From Schleiferiaceae bacterium (GTDB lineage: Bacteria > Bacteroidota > Bacteroidia > Flavobacteriales > Schleiferiaceae), in assembly GCA_023260615.1 (NCBI GenBank), contig JALQUY010000011.1:1-10296 (forward strand): 10,296 nucleotides of DNA, given 5' to 3'. Positions 1 to 6,417 of this stretch are shown one piece after another (position 1 is the first letter of the stretch; every line of letters begins with the position of its first letter). The notes below the pieces were generated by a model, which was not told the origin of the DNA, made no database searches, and saw only the letters and a program-made list of their open reading frames with translations. Both the position numbers and the translations under genes were made by a program.

Positions 1-328
1 CGATCAGCCCCCCGTTGGCGAGCGCTTCATTCTCAATGGCGCCAATGCCTCGTTCAAATCCGTGTTCAGCCAACTTGCGGATGGCCTAGGGGTTCCGGCC
101 CCCAAGCGCACCGCTCCAAAGGCCTTGCTGGAACTAGCTTGGCGTGCCGAGCGCTTGCGGGAACGCCTCTTTGGGTCCCGTCCGCTGCTGACGCAAGACA
201 GCGTTCGGGCCGCCTGCAACTCCGTGGCCTACAGTGGCGATAAGGCCTTGAACCGAGGTTACACTACCCGGCCCATCGAGGAAACCACCGCTTGGGTAGC
301 CCACATGCACCGCCAGCTGCATGGCTGA
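1..328 (+). CDS. NAD-dependent epimerase/dehydratase (extended SDR), C-terminal part
   Basis: This is the 3' end of a gene that begins before the window; about 108 residues are visible, read in the frame whose first full codon is at base 2. The Rossmann domain and the YxxxK active site lie outside, so the call rests on the substrate-domain end. It starts with a GERFILNGAN stretch, typical of the strand after the NAD domain in dihydroflavonol-reductase-like extended SDRs. A helical region follows (QLADGLGVPAPKR, then KALLELAWRAERL), then the conserved ending with PLLTQDSVRAA, a YSGDKALNRGY segment and RPIEETTAWV. Members of this group reduce or epimerise sugar- or terpenoid-like substrates with NAD(P)H; the substrate here cannot be told. 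The stop codon lies inside the next gene (8-base overlap), so the two are probably co-transcribed and translationally coupled. The superfamily is likely; a specific function is not. Confidence 0.8.
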   Translation, partial: DQPPVGERFILNGANASFKSVFSQLADGLGVPAPKRTAPKALLELAWRAERLRERLFGSRPLLTQDSVRAACNSVAYSGDKALNRGYTTRPIEETTAWVAHMHRQLHG

Positions 329-887
329 ACTTCCCTGGACCTACCGCCCTCAGTGGCTGCCCCTTGAAGAGGCCCATGCCCTCTTTGAACTCGGTTGGGA
401 AACCTGGCCCTGGCAGCAGGGATCCGTCATCCTCTTTGGCAAAGAAATTCCCGAGCCTCGGCGGAGCTTTTTTCAGGCCGACCCCGGCCTGGCCTACACC
501 TATGCAAAACGCCGACTGACGGGACAAGGCTGGCTGCCCGAACTCGATGATCTCCGCACCCGTGTCAATCAGGCGCTCGGAACCCGGTTCAATTCGGTAC
601 TTGTCAATGCGTACCGCGACGGCCGCGACTACATGGGCTACCACCAAGACCACGAACCCGAACTAGGTCCGCATCCTCATGTGGCCAGCATCAGCCTAGG
701 AGCCTCCCGAGACTTCCTGTTCAAAGCGGTATCCAACCCTAAAGAGGTTCACCGCCTCCACCTCCAAAATGGGAGTTTGTTGCATATGATACCGCCCTGC
801 CAGCGCACGTTTAAACATGCACTACCCAAGCGGCTGAAATGCCTCAGCCCGCGCATCAATCTCACTTTTAGGGAATTAATGCCCTAG
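321..887 (+). CDS. AlkB-like 2-oxoglutarate/Fe(II)-dependent dioxygenase (alkylated nucleic acid repair)
   Basis: This 188-residue protein has the size and pattern of the ALKBH2/ALKBH3-type branch of AlkB, which removes methyl adducts from DNA or RNA bases by oxidative demethylation using Fe(II), O2 and 2-oxoglutarate. Visible landmarks are the N-(x)3-N-x-Y-(x)2-G block at residues 91-101, iron ligands H108 and D110 (HxD) and distal H166, and the 2-oxoglutarate-binding R178 with R184 in PRINLTFR. The ASISLGASRDF strand (122-132) closely resembles that of ALKBH2. Two usually conserved spots differ: the HSDDE-type motif reads HQDHE, and the PRxxxxYGD nucleotide-recognition loop reads PRRSFFQAD (46-54), lacking the Tyr-Gly. 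The ATG lies within the end of the upstream SDR gene (ATGGCTGA overlap), which supports this start. No hairpin terminator follows. Family assignment is firm; substrate preference is unknown. Confidence 0.93.
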   Translation: MAELPWTYRPQWLPLEEAHALFELGWETWPWQQGSVILFGKEIPEPRRSFFQADPGLAYTYAKRRLTGQGWLPELDDLRTRVNQALGTRFNSVLVNAYRDGRDYMGYHQDHEPELGPHPHVASISLGASRDFLFKAVSNPKEVHRLHLQNGSLLHMIPPCQRTFKHALPKRLKCLSPRINLTFRELMP

Positions 888-928
888 TAAGAAGGGGAAA
901 AAGGCGCCAACTGTAGGCGATTATGCCC

Positions 929-936
929 GAACTTTG
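929..936 (+). promoter_or_regulatory. Possible -7 promoter element before the lipoprotein gene
   Basis: GAACTTTG matches the Bacteroidota -7 consensus TAnnTTTG except at the first base, and lies 6 bases before the chosen ATG at 943. This repeats the geometry of the two exact elements in the tdh/trhO divergent region. No convincing -33 TTTG is visible at the expected distance, so this is a weak call. Confidence 0.3.
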
Positions 937-942
937 AGGGAC

Positions 943-1935
943 ATGTACCGTGTCGCTCTACTTTTTGCCTTCCTACCGTTGTGCTTCGTGGCTTGTTCCA
1001 CGGACCCTGCCCCTGTACTGGAGGAAGAGCACACCTTCACGTGGATCGATCCCTCCTTCAAAGTAGCCTACCCCGGACCCTATGCAGAGGGCGATTCGGC
1101 CCTTTCCTGGAAAGCCCTGCGCTTTGTAGGGGGGCTGGCTAGGGGCCAAGTTCTAGAAGAGGAATTGGCGATTTCAGATTCCATGAAGTTGAGTCTGGAC
1201 AATGCCCCCATCTATGTATTGAGCCCCGAAGAGCTAAAAGCCCATATCCAAGACTGGCATTCCTCCTACGATAGGATTGAGTACGAAGCATTTAATATCC
1301 GTCCCATTCGCAATATCGACTTTGATACCGAAGTCTTCTTTTGCTTCGGTCGTTGGCGCTACCATCAAGGGGAAACCATTGATGATCGCTACACCACCCT
1401 CTTGGTCGCTTTAGGCCCAGACCGAAAAGTCAATGCCATCACCGAGTGGACTATGTGCTGGCCCAAGAATTCCCCCCTCGTCTTCACCCCGGACCCGGAC
1501 CCGCGCCATTTTCACTATTTCTCGGCCAACCACTTGGGCAGTATGGAGGCCGCCGTTCGGGCAGTTGTAGAGATTCAGGCCTTGCATTCGGTGGATACTC
1601 AAATGGCCAAAACCTACCTCGCCGACAGCCTCAACTTCACCCCCTCCTGTGGCGACAATGCGTGGCTATCTCGCGATGAAATGGCGCGTCGATTTGATTA
1701 CGGCAATCCCTTTTATGGAGTGGATCCTATTTCTGTCATTCCATTCATCCAAGAAAAACAACAGGAACACATCGTCCTGGTGCTTGACTACGAGAGTTTT
1801 TTGGAAGACGGCGCTGTACGGAGATTTAGCTACTTGCGCACCTTCATCTTTGACGAAGAACTCAAGGTTAAAAACCTCTTGGTCCAGCGCCGAGCGGTGC
1901 CCAATTCCGTGAACTGGAACTGGCAGCGACAATAA
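943..1935 (+). CDS. Predicted lipoprotein with two tandem NTF2/SnoaL-like domains, function unknown
   Basis: This 330-residue protein has a short hydrophobic signal peptide (residues 1-17) ending in a lipobox-like FVAC, so Cys18 is the likely lipidated N-terminus. The following STD could be a surface or outer-membrane sorting signal, but that is inference. A TTG start at 934 would add only three residues (MRD); the ATG at 943 gives a proper signal peptide and is preferred. I do not recognise a named family. Two halves look alike. About residues 51-175 run helix, acidic segment, LSPEELKAHI, then a set of strands ending RYTTLLVALGPDRKVNAI. About 199-320 run helix, YLADSLNF, LSRDEMARRF, then strands ending FSYLRTFIFDEELKVKNLL. 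This order fits SnoaL/DUF4440 NTF2-like folds. It faces tdh tail to tail with a 6-base gap. A binding role in the envelope is possible but unproven. Confidence 0.8.
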   Translation: MYRVALLFAFLPLCFVACSTDPAPVLEEEHTFTWIDPSFKVAYPGPYAEGDSALSWKALRFVGGLARGQVLEEELAISDSMKLSLDNAPIYVLSPEELKAHIQDWHSSYDRIEYEAFNIRPIRNIDFDTEVFFCFGRWRYHQGETIDDRYTTLLVALGPDRKVNAITEWTMCWPKNSPLVFTPDPDPRHFHYFSANHLGSMEAAVRAVVEIQALHSVDTQMAKTYLADSLNFTPSCGDNAWLSRDEMARRFDYGNPFYGVDPISVIPFIQEKQQEHIVLVLDYESFLEDGAVRRFSYLRTFIFDEELKVKNLLVQRRAVPNSVNWNWQRQ

Positions 1936-1941
1936 CTCTCC

Positions 1942-2862
1942 TTAAATATGGGCGACCATGTCGTCCACCATCGCCGTCAAGTCGTAACGCGGGGCCCAGC
2001 CCCAGTCGGCACGCGCTTGGGCGTCGTCCATGCGCTGCGGCCAGCTAGCGGCAATGGCTTGGCGAAAGTCGGGCGCATAGGTCATGGCCAGGTCCGGGTA
2101 GTGGCGACGAAGACTTTCGGCCAGTTCTGCTGGGGTGAAATCGATGCCCGAAACATTGTAACTCGTGCGCACCTTCACCGATTCCGCCGGCGCTTCCATC
2201 AGGCTCAACGTCGCACGAATGGCGTCCTCCATGTGCATCATCGGCAAACGGGTATCTGCGGCCAAAAAGCTGGTGTAGGCGTTTTCTTTACGGGCCGAAT
2301 GGAAGATGTCAATGGCATAGTCCGTCGTGCCGCCACCGGGCAAGGTCTTCCAAGAGATCAACCCGGGGTAGCGCAAGCTTCGAACGTCCACCCCGAATTT
2401 TTGGTGGTAGTACTGGCACCACAGTTCTCCCGCCAACTTTGAAATCCCGTAAACCGTCGTGGGGTCCATGGGGCTGTACTGGGGCGTATCGAGAGCGGGC
2501 GTATTGGGCCCAAATGCGGCGATGGAACTGGGCCAAAAGACCCGCTTGATCAGCCCTTCTTTGGCCAGGTTGAGCACGTGGAAGAGCGTGAGCATGTTGA
2601 GCTCCCAGGCCTTCTCGGGCATTTTCTCCCCAGTGGCGCTGAGCATGGCCACGAGGTGGTAGACTTCGGTGATTTGGTGCTCTTGAACGAGGGCGCGAAG
2701 GGCGGGCTCGTCCATGGCGTTCAGGGCAAAGGCCGGTGCCTCAAGGGCCTCCGGACGCAGGTCCGTGGCAATCACGTTGTCGGTGCCCCATTTGCTGCGC
2801 AACGCGGCGACGAGTTCGGTGCCAATTTGGCCCGCTGCTCCTAAAACCAAAGCCTTTTCCAT
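1942..2862 (-). CDS. tdh: L-threonine 3-dehydrogenase, NAD-dependent, SDR type
   Basis: This 306-residue extended-SDR enzyme oxidises L-threonine to 2-amino-3-ketobutyrate with NAD+, which a CoA ligase (not in this window) splits to glycine and acetyl-CoA. It is unrelated to the zinc-dependent E. coli Tdh and resembles the Flavobacterium/Cupriavidus and animal-type enzymes. Visible features are the NAD-binding GAAGQIG (residues 8-14), an acidic Asp34 after the second strand for the adenosine ribose, the TDH-type HLVAMLSATGEK block (69-80), PSSIAAFGP with the active-site Ser (111-119), the catalytic YGISK (Tyr138, Lys142), and the family signature PGLISWKTLPGGGTTDYA (166-183). The open frame extends 25 codons further upstream, but GxxGxxG near residue 8 and an exact promoter element 5 bases before this ATG fix the start. 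The gene is divergent from trhO and convergent with the lipoprotein gene. The symbol reflects function, not homology to E. coli tdh. Confidence 0.92.
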   Translation of the reverse strand: MEKALVLGAAGQIGTELVAALRSKWGTDNVIATDLRPEALEAPAFALNAMDEPALRALVQEHQITEVYHLVAMLSATGEKMPEKAWELNMLTLFHVLNLAKEGLIKRVFWPSSIAAFGPNTPALDTPQYSPMDPTTVYGISKLAGELWCQYYHQKFGVDVRSLRYPGLISWKTLPGGGTTDYAIDIFHSARKENAYTSFLAADTRLPMMHMEDAIRATLSLMEAPAESVKVRTSYNVSGIDFTPAELAESLRRHYPDLAMTYAPDFRQAIAASWPQRMDDAQARADWGWAPRYDLTAMVDDMVAHI

Positions 2863-2867
2863 AAAAT

Positions 2868-2875
2868 CAAAGGTA
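2868..2875 (-). promoter_or_regulatory. -7 promoter element of tdh
   Basis: On the minus strand this reads TACCTTTG, an exact match to the Bacteroidota -7 consensus TAnnTTTG, with 5 bases between it and the tdh ATG at 2862. A poor -33 candidate (TTTC in a T-rich run near 2893-2898) lies about 17 bases further upstream. Transcription would start at or within a few bases of the ATG, implying a leaderless or nearly leaderless message. Confidence 0.6.
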
Positions 2876-2961
2876 TTGCGGAAGAAGGTGACGAAAATCA
2901 GGTTGGACGCGTACAGCGTTTTCCATCTTTGCCGCACAGCCGCCCACTAGAGCAGAGGCTG

Positions 2962-2969
2962 TACCTTTG
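2962..2969 (+). promoter_or_regulatory. -7 promoter element of trhO (and probably hmgA and the HPPD gene)
   Basis: TACCTTTG, the same eight bases as in the divergent tdh promoter and an exact TAnnTTTG match, lies 4 bases before the trhO ATG at 2974. No TTTG is seen at the usual -33 spacing; the nearest, at 2928-2931, is 30 bases upstream and too far. The message would begin at about the ATG itself. It argues against the longer TTG-started frame from 2929. Confidence 0.6.
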
Positions 2970-2973
2970 TAGT

Positions 2974-4011
2974 ATGCCCAAAAAGACGCCTAAACCCGTT
3001 CTGCACAATAAGTACGATCGCGAGACCTTGATGCAACGCCTCGAGGCGGAGGATTTTACGCGCCGAACGGTATCTTTTTACCGCTATGTGGCCCTCAAGG
3101 ATCCGCAAGCAGTTCGGGATCAACTCTTTCTGCAATGGGACGCCCTACAATGCTTTGGGCGAATTTACGTGGCTCATGAGGGCATCAATGCCCAAATGAG
3201 CGTGCCCGAACACCATTGGGAGCAATTTGTCACGGAGCTTTACGCTTGGAAGGAATTTGAACAAGTCCCCTTCAAGATCGCTGTGGAGGACGACGGCAAG
3301 TCCTTCTTCAAACTGACCATCAAGGTGCGGCACCAGATCGTAGCGGATGGCTTGTCTATGGACGACTACGACGTGACCAACGTGGGCCGTCATTTGAACG
3401 CGGCGGAATGGAATGCGTTGATGGATTCGGGCGAGGCCATTTTGGTCGATATGCGCAACCACTACGAGTCCGAAATTGGCCACTTCGAAGGCGCCATCCT
3501 GCCGGAAGCCGAGACCTTCCGCGAAGAGCTCCCAGAGGTGCTCAACAAGCTTAAAGGCCAGGAAGACAAGCCCTTACTGCTCTACTGTACCGGCGGCATT
3601 CGCTGCGAGAAAACCTCCGCCTACCTCAAGCACCACGGCTTCCAAAACGTGAACCAACTCCACGGCGGCATCATCGACTACGCGCGCCAAATCGCCGAAC
3701 AAAACCTGCCCAACAGGTTCCGCGGCAAAAACTTTGTCTTCGACGAGCGCTTGGGCGAGCACATTTCCAACGACATTATCTCGCACTGCCACCAATGCGG
3801 TGAGCCGGCAGACACCCACGTGAATTGCGCCAACAAAGCCTGCAATTTGCTGTTTATTCAATGCGCCTCTTGCCAAGAGGAACACGAGCAGACCTGCAGC
3901 CCGGACTGCCAGACCGTGATCCATTTACCGGAGGAGGAGCAAGCAAAAATTCGGCAGGAGCAGGGGCGCATGCGCCACGCGAAACGCTTCCACCGCACAC
4001 AACCCGATTAA
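2974..4011 (+). CDS. trhO: tRNA uridine(34) hydroxylase TrhO (YceA-type rhodanese-domain protein)
   Basis: TrhO makes 5-hydroxyuridine at the wobble position 34 of certain tRNAs in an O2-dependent reaction, the first step to cmo5U or mo5U. This 345-residue protein is close in size to E. coli YceA. The N-terminal ferredoxin-like domain holds TVSFYRY (32-38), FGRIYVAHEGINAQ (61-74) and VEDDGKSFFKL (104-114). The rhodanese domain runs from about 140 to 240, with VDMRNHYE and the active-site loop CTGGIRC (Cys205, Cys211). The C-terminal part has FDERLGE and a cysteine cluster (C272, C275, C285, C290, C297, C300, C308, C312) shaped like a metal site. The ATG at 2974 is chosen over a TTG 45 bases upstream because a promoter element lies between them. 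hmgA follows after 12 bases with no terminator, so read-through into the tyrosine-degradation genes is likely. Confidence 0.94.
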   Translation: MPKKTPKPVLHNKYDRETLMQRLEAEDFTRRTVSFYRYVALKDPQAVRDQLFLQWDALQCFGRIYVAHEGINAQMSVPEHHWEQFVTELYAWKEFEQVPFKIAVEDDGKSFFKLTIKVRHQIVADGLSMDDYDVTNVGRHLNAAEWNALMDSGEAILVDMRNHYESEIGHFEGAILPEAETFREELPEVLNKLKGQEDKPLLLYCTGGIRCEKTSAYLKHHGFQNVNQLHGGIIDYARQIAEQNLPNRFRGKNFVFDERLGEHISNDIISHCHQCGEPADTHVNCANKACNLLFIQCASCQEEHEQTCSPDCQTVIHLPEEEQAKIRQEQGRMRHAKRFHRTQPD

Positions 4012-4023
4012 ACCCGACGACCT

Positions 4024-5181
4024 ATGGCCTACTACCATCAACTCGGATCCATCCCCCCCAAGCGACATACCATCCACGAAAAACCCGAGGGCGGCTTGTA
4101 CTACGAGCAGCTTTTTGGCACGGAAGGTTTCCACGGGGTGAGCTCTTTGCTCTACCACACGCACCGCCCCACCATGGTGAGCCACATTGGGGAGGCTGTG
4201 GACCTGCGCCCCCAAGCCGCAGTGGACAAGAACATTCACTCGCGCATGCTGCAAGGCTTCAACGCTAAGCCGGCCGATGATCTTTTGGACGCCCGCACAG
4301 CGGTGCTCTTCAACAACGACGTTCAGATCGATGTAGCAGCTCCTCGCAAGGGCATCGATGGCTACTTCTACAAGAACGCCGATTCGGACGAGGTCCTCTT
4401 CATCCACCAAGGGAGCGGCGTACTGCGTTCCATGTTTGGCGAGCTTCGCTTTGAGTACGCGGACTACATCGTCATTCCGCGGGGGACGATTTACCAAATT
4501 TCCTTTGACGGACCGGACAACCGCCTTTTCGTGGTGGAGAGCCATTCGCCCGTCATTACGCCCAAGCGCTACCGCAATGAATTTGGGCAGCTCTTGGAGC
4601 ACTCGCCCTTCTGCGAGCGCGATTTGCGCCTGCCTACCTACATGGCCCCCAAGGACGAACGCGGCGACTTCCTGATCAAAATCAAAAAGGAAGGCGTGCT
4701 GCACCAGGTGACCTACAGCAGCCACCCCTTCGACGTCGTGGGCTGGGACGGCTACTGCTACCCCTACATCTTTTCGGCGCTCAACTTTGAGCCCATCACG
4801 GGCCGCGTGCACCAGCCGCCTCCCGTGCACCAGACGTTTGAAGGGCACAACTTTGTCATTTGCACCTTTGCGCCCCGCCTGTACGATTACCATCCCAAGG
4901 CCATTCCGGCGCCCTACAACCACAGCAACATCGATTCGGACGAGGTGCTGTACTACGTGGACGGCGACTTCATGTCCCGCAACCACGTCGAAAAAGGCTT
5001 TATCAGCCTCCACCCAGGCGGCATTCCCCATGGCCCTCACCCCGGCGCCTACGAGCGCAGCATTGGCCAAAAGGAAACCTTGGAACTCGCCGTCATGGTG
5101 GATACCTTCCGCCCTTTGAAGGTGACGCAAGCCGCTCTAGACATGGAGTACGGCACCTACTGGAACTCTTGGAACGAATAA
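4024..5181 (+). CDS. hmgA: Homogentisate 1,2-dioxygenase (short bicupin type)
   Basis: This cytosolic Fe(II) enzyme opens the ring of homogentisate with O2 to give maleylacetoacetate, in tyrosine and phenylalanine breakdown. The 385-residue protein is shorter than the human enzyme (445 residues). It has two cupin halves, each with a DSDEVL core (residues 120-125 and 304-309); only the second keeps metal ligands. Likely ligands are H300, E307 and H336 (in PHGP), with H269 a candidate for the general base. FDVVGWDG (236-243) matches the conserved FDVVGW block of the family. The His-to-Glu spacing is one residue longer than in human HGD (H335...E341), so this is a divergent branch. The HPPD gene that makes its substrate lies 18 bases downstream, which strongly supports the role. 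The 12-base gap from trhO holds no promoter. Confidence 0.9.
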   Translation: MAYYHQLGSIPPKRHTIHEKPEGGLYYEQLFGTEGFHGVSSLLYHTHRPTMVSHIGEAVDLRPQAAVDKNIHSRMLQGFNAKPADDLLDARTAVLFNNDVQIDVAAPRKGIDGYFYKNADSDEVLFIHQGSGVLRSMFGELRFEYADYIVIPRGTIYQISFDGPDNRLFVVESHSPVITPKRYRNEFGQLLEHSPFCERDLRLPTYMAPKDERGDFLIKIKKEGVLHQVTYSSHPFDVVGWDGYCYPYIFSALNFEPITGRVHQPPPVHQTFEGHNFVICTFAPRLYDYHPKAIPAPYNHSNIDSDEVLYYVDGDFMSRNHVEKGFISLHPGGIPHGPHPGAYERSIGQKETLELAVMVDTFRPLKVTQAALDMEYGTYWNSWNE

Positions 5182-5199
5182 CCCTACATACCCTTAGAC

Positions 5200-6339
5200 A
5201 TGCAAACGGACTCGACCTCGCTCAAACTTCCGATTGAAAACCCGGAAGCCGAGGACTTCCTCCCCCTTAACGGCACGGACCACGTCGAATTCTACGTCGG
5301 CAACGCCAAGCAAGCCGCTCACTTCTACAAGACCGCCTTTGGCTTCCAAGACTACGCCTACGCGGGTCTAGAAACCGGCGTGAAGGACCGAACCTCCTAC
5401 GTCCTCAAGCAGGACAAAATCATCTTGGTTCTGACCTCGCCTTTGACCCCCGACAGCCCCATCAACGACCACATCGTTCAACACGGCGATGGCGTCAAGA
5501 ATGTGGCCATTTGGGTCGACGACGCCACCAAATCCTGGGAAACCACCACAGCCCGCGGTGCGGAATCTGCCTTTGAGCCCTATGTACTCGAGGATGCCCA
5601 CGGCAAAGTCACACTGTCCGGCATCAAGACCTACGGCGACACCGTGCACGTCTTTGTCGAGCGCTCCGGCTATACCGGCACCTTCCTCCCCGGCTTTGTG
5701 CCCTTGGAGACCGGCTTCAATCCTGCTCCTACCGGCCTGAAATTCATTGACCACATGGTGGGCAACGTAGGCTGGAACGAAATGAATACCTGGGTCGATT
5801 ACTACAAGCGCGTCATGGGTTTTGCCCAGCTCGTGTCTTTTGACGACAAGGACATTTCGACCGAATACACGGCCCTCATGTCCAAGGTGATGACCAACGG
5901 CAACGGCCGCATCAAGTACCCCATCAATGAGCCTGCAGAAGGCCGCAAGAAGTCCCAAATCGAGGAATACATCGATTTCTACAAAGGCGCAGGCGTTCAG
6001 CACCTCGCCCTGGCGACGGACGATATCATCTTCACGGTATCCGAACTCCGTGCGCGCGGTGTCCAATTCTTGGAGGTCCCCAAAACCTACTACGAAGACG
6101 TTTTGGACCGCGTGGGCAAAATTGATGAAGACCTTACTCCCTTGAGTAATCTGGGCATCCTCATCGACCGCGACGACGAGGGCTACCTCCTGCAGCTCTT
6201 CACCAAGCCGCTCATGGACCGCCCCACCGTTTTCTTTGAAATCATTCAACGCAAAGGCGCCAAGTCCTTTGGCAAGGGCAACTTCAAAGCGCTCTTTGAA
6301 TCGATCGAACGCGAACAAGAACGCCGCGGCACCCTGTAA
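5200..6339 (+). CDS. hppD: 4-Hydroxyphenylpyruvate dioxygenase
   Basis: HPPD converts 4-hydroxyphenylpyruvate to homogentisate, using Fe(II) and O2 with decarboxylation and a side-chain shift; it supplies the substrate of the upstream hmgA. The 379-residue length is normal. There are two vicinal-oxygen-chelate domains. The N-terminal one (about 25-155) begins DHVEFYVGNAKQAAHFY. The C-terminal one (about 180-350) carries the iron ligands H185 (IDHMVGNV), H268 (VQHLALAT) and E347 (FFEIIQR). It ends with the family's conserved FGKGNFKALFESIEREQ and RRGTL tail, so the 3' end is intact. It is the last gene of the trhO-hmgA-hppD group: a strong hairpin terminator follows 26 bases after the stop. 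The ATG at 5200 is the only reasonable start, and residues 1-24 form the usual short leader before the first domain. Confidence 0.96.
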   Translation: MQTDSTSLKLPIENPEAEDFLPLNGTDHVEFYVGNAKQAAHFYKTAFGFQDYAYAGLETGVKDRTSYVLKQDKIILVLTSPLTPDSPINDHIVQHGDGVKNVAIWVDDATKSWETTTARGAESAFEPYVLEDAHGKVTLSGIKTYGDTVHVFVERSGYTGTFLPGFVPLETGFNPAPTGLKFIDHMVGNVGWNEMNTWVDYYKRVMGFAQLVSFDDKDISTEYTALMSKVMTNGNGRIKYPINEPAEGRKKSQIEEYIDFYKGAGVQHLALATDDIIFTVSELRARGVQFLEVPKTYYEDVLDRVGKIDEDLTPLSNLGILIDRDDEGYLLQLFTKPLMDRPTVFFEIIQRKGAKSFGKGNFKALFESIEREQERRGTL

Positions 6340-6365
6340 GCTCGCCCCGCGAGCCATAAAAAAGG

Positions 6366-6393
6366 AAGGGCGCCCCTCGCGGGGCGCCCTTTT
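6366..6393. terminator. Bidirectional intrinsic terminator between the HPPD and DUF2723 genes
   Basis: AAGGGCGCCCC (6366-6376), the loop TCGC, and GGGGCGCCCTT (6381-6391) form a perfect 11-bp GC-rich stem. A T run (6390-6393) follows on the plus strand, and an A run (about 6358-6363) precedes it, giving a T run on the minus strand. It can therefore stop both converging transcripts: the HPPD gene ends at 6339 and the leftward DUF2723 gene ends at 6418. Confidence 0.93.
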
Positions 6394-6417
6394 CTGTTGC
6401 GAGCTGCGCGGTCGCGC

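Noticed and set aside
892..925. Hairpin after alkB as a terminator
   Set aside because: Only a 4-bp CGCC/GGCG stem can be drawn and no T run follows.
1486..1504. Repeated CCGGACCCGGACCC inside the lipoprotein gene as a repeat element
   Set aside because: It simply encodes a Pro-Asp-Pro-Asp-Pro linker between the two domains and is too short to be an independent repeat.
2907..2919. Small inverted repeat ACGC-GTACA-GCGT in the tdh/trhO gap as an operator
   Set aside because: The arms are only four bases, which is expected by chance, and they are not centred on either promoter.
2863..2937. Extended N-terminus for the tdh product (25 more residues)
   Set aside because: The extension would precede the GxxGxxG motif by an unusual distance and runs through the -7 promoter element. 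The ATG at 2862 gives the normal SDR start.
2929..2973. TTG start for TrhO 45 bases upstream
   Set aside because: An exact TAnnTTTG element lies between this TTG and the ATG at 2974. The extra residues do not resemble the family's N-terminus.
3925..5130. A 401-codon open frame on the minus strand across hmgA
   Set aside because: It lies opposite a clear homogentisate dioxygenase gene. Its translation is a low-complexity Val/Ala/His-rich shadow of the codon bias on the other strand and matches no family I recognise.
5368..6357. A 329-codon open frame on the minus strand across the HPPD gene
   Set aside because: It is an antisense shadow of the intact HPPD gene, rich in Val, Gly and Ala, with no domain pattern.
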